Of a stretch of 34,241 nt of DNA, positions 33,676-34,241 are shown piece after piece; positions within the stretch are counted from its first letter, which is position 1; each line of letters opens with the position of its first letter. Under the pieces are notes generated by a model. The model ran no database searches. It saw only the letters and a program-made list of their open reading frames with translations, and was not told the DNA's origin. This stretch comes from M55B127 sp035269185 (GTDB taxonomy: Bacteria > Bacillota > Halanaerobiia > Halanaerobiales > M55B127), in the NCBI GenBank assembly GCA_964430875.1, contig CAYSHP010000019.1, positions 1-34,241 on the forward strand, written 5' to 3'. The position numbers and the translations under genes were made by a program.

Positions 33676-34176
33676 CTACAGTATTTTTTCATAGCAGTGA
33701 TACTCGCGAAAACCAGCTGGTTTAAAATCAAAATATAGTTCTCCTATCTTTTTATAACCTTGTTTTTGATAAAGATTTATGGCCGCTTTATTTTGACTAA
33801 GTACATCTAGATGTAAACTACTGTAATTATTATTTTTAGCATAGTTTTCACAAAATTTAATTACTTTCAAACCATACCCCCTCCCTTGATAGTCAGGGTG
33901 TACAGCCAAAAGATGCAGTCCTAAAAAGTTATCATCCTGCCAAGCTACTTCTTTCCATAAATCGTCTAAATAATCACTTAAATCAAAAGAACAGATTATC
34001 TTCTGGTTCTTTTCAATCACAAATAGATGACCTGCTTTAATTTCTTTTTCAATTAATTCGATTGTAGGATAATCTTCATCCCACATATAAATACCTTTAT
34101 TTATTAGATCTTGACTACATATTTCAAATAATTGATATATGTCTTTAAGTTCTTCTATCTTTGCTTTCCTAATCAT
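33676..34176 (-). CDS. GNAT-family N-acetyltransferase
   Basis: A GNAT of 166 residues. The core is FLGLHLLAVHPDYQGRGYGLKVIKFCENYAKNN, with the pyrophosphate-binding QGRGYG loop, then LHLDVLSQNKAAINLYQKQGYKKIGEL. The start is ATG at 34176, with GGTGAT 4 nt upstream; the earlier GTG at 34185 lies in that ribosome-binding site. The acceptor substrate is unknown. It is the first gene of the minus-strand run that extends down to about 27.7 kb. Confidence 0.9.
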   Translation of the reverse strand: MIRKAKIEELKDIYQLFEICSQDLINKGIYMWDEDYPTIELIEKEIKAGHLFVIEKNQKIICSFDLSDYLDDLWKEVAWQDDNFLGLHLLAVHPDYQGRGYGLKVIKFCENYAKNNNYSSLHLDVLSQNKAAINLYQKQGYKKIGELYFDFKPAGFREYHCYEKIL

Positions 34177-34241
34177 TATTATCACCAGTCTTTTTAATAT
34201 TTTATACTTAAAACATCTTCATATAATTTTAAATTTATAGA

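Overview
The window (34.2 kb, AT-rich, about one third GC by eye) looks like chromosome of an anaerobic low-GC Firmicute. Two clues suggest a diderm lineage such as Halanaerobiales: two TolC-family outer-membrane efflux proteins with Sec signal peptides, encoded in one operon with a MacA/MacB-type pump, and Firmicute-type expression signals (strong Shine-Dalgarno sequences; TTG and GTG starts). The order-level placement is inference. No rRNA, tRNA or CRISPR array was seen. Almost every gene lies on the minus strand; the exceptions are a small regulator/membrane-protein pair at 1.0-1.7 kb and a decayed transposase at 17.2-17.8 kb.

Layout. 0.1-0.8 kb: DUF975 membrane protein. 1.0-1.7 kb (+): Xre-type repressor overlapping a small membrane protein. 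1.76-9.2 kb (-): seven-gene operon tolC-like, tolC-like, macA-like, macB ATPase, macB permease, response regulator, histidine kinase, with candidate direct-repeat operators upstream. 9.4-14.2 kb (-): CorA, a DUF2007-like protein, an amidohydrolase that seems to start on ATT, GrpB family, DUF2785 and a methyltransferase. 14.4-17.0 kb (-): a three-gene signalling operon of GGDEF diguanylate cyclase, free-standing cobalamin-binding sensor with the CarH-type W-x9-EH signature, and a five-helix membrane protein. 17.2-17.8 kb (+): transposase remnant. 17.8-18.8 kb (-): HD-GYP phosphodiesterase. 19.1-25.1 kb (-): tungstate/molybdenum cofactor operon tupABC, moeA, moeA fused to a periplasmic-binding-like domain, and mog, with an elaborate 5' region (tandem repeats, terminator, palindromic operator). 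25.5-27.6 kb (-): GIY-YIG protein, HAD hydrolase, corrinoid adenosyltransferase, SRPBCC membrane protein. 27.7-34.2 kb (-): tightly packed accessory genes, including a degenerate CPBP protein, methyltransferase, alpha/beta hydrolase, BtrH-like protein, M50-type peptidase, DUF71 ATP pyrophosphatase, two GNAT acetyltransferases and an isoprenylcysteine-methyltransferase-like protein.

How the parts may work together. The efflux operon carries its own two-component system, so it probably senses an envelope stress or toxic compound and controls itself. The cobalamin sensor, diguanylate cyclase and nearby HD-GYP enzyme could form a light- or adenosylcobalamin-responsive c-di-GMP module; a corrinoid adenosyltransferase that would make the ligand is encoded 10 kb away. 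The tup/moe/mog operon would import tungstate and insert it into a pterin cofactor for tungsto- or molybdoenzymes encoded elsewhere. The cobalamin/c-di-GMP module and the leader of the tup operon are the most promising places for undescribed biology.
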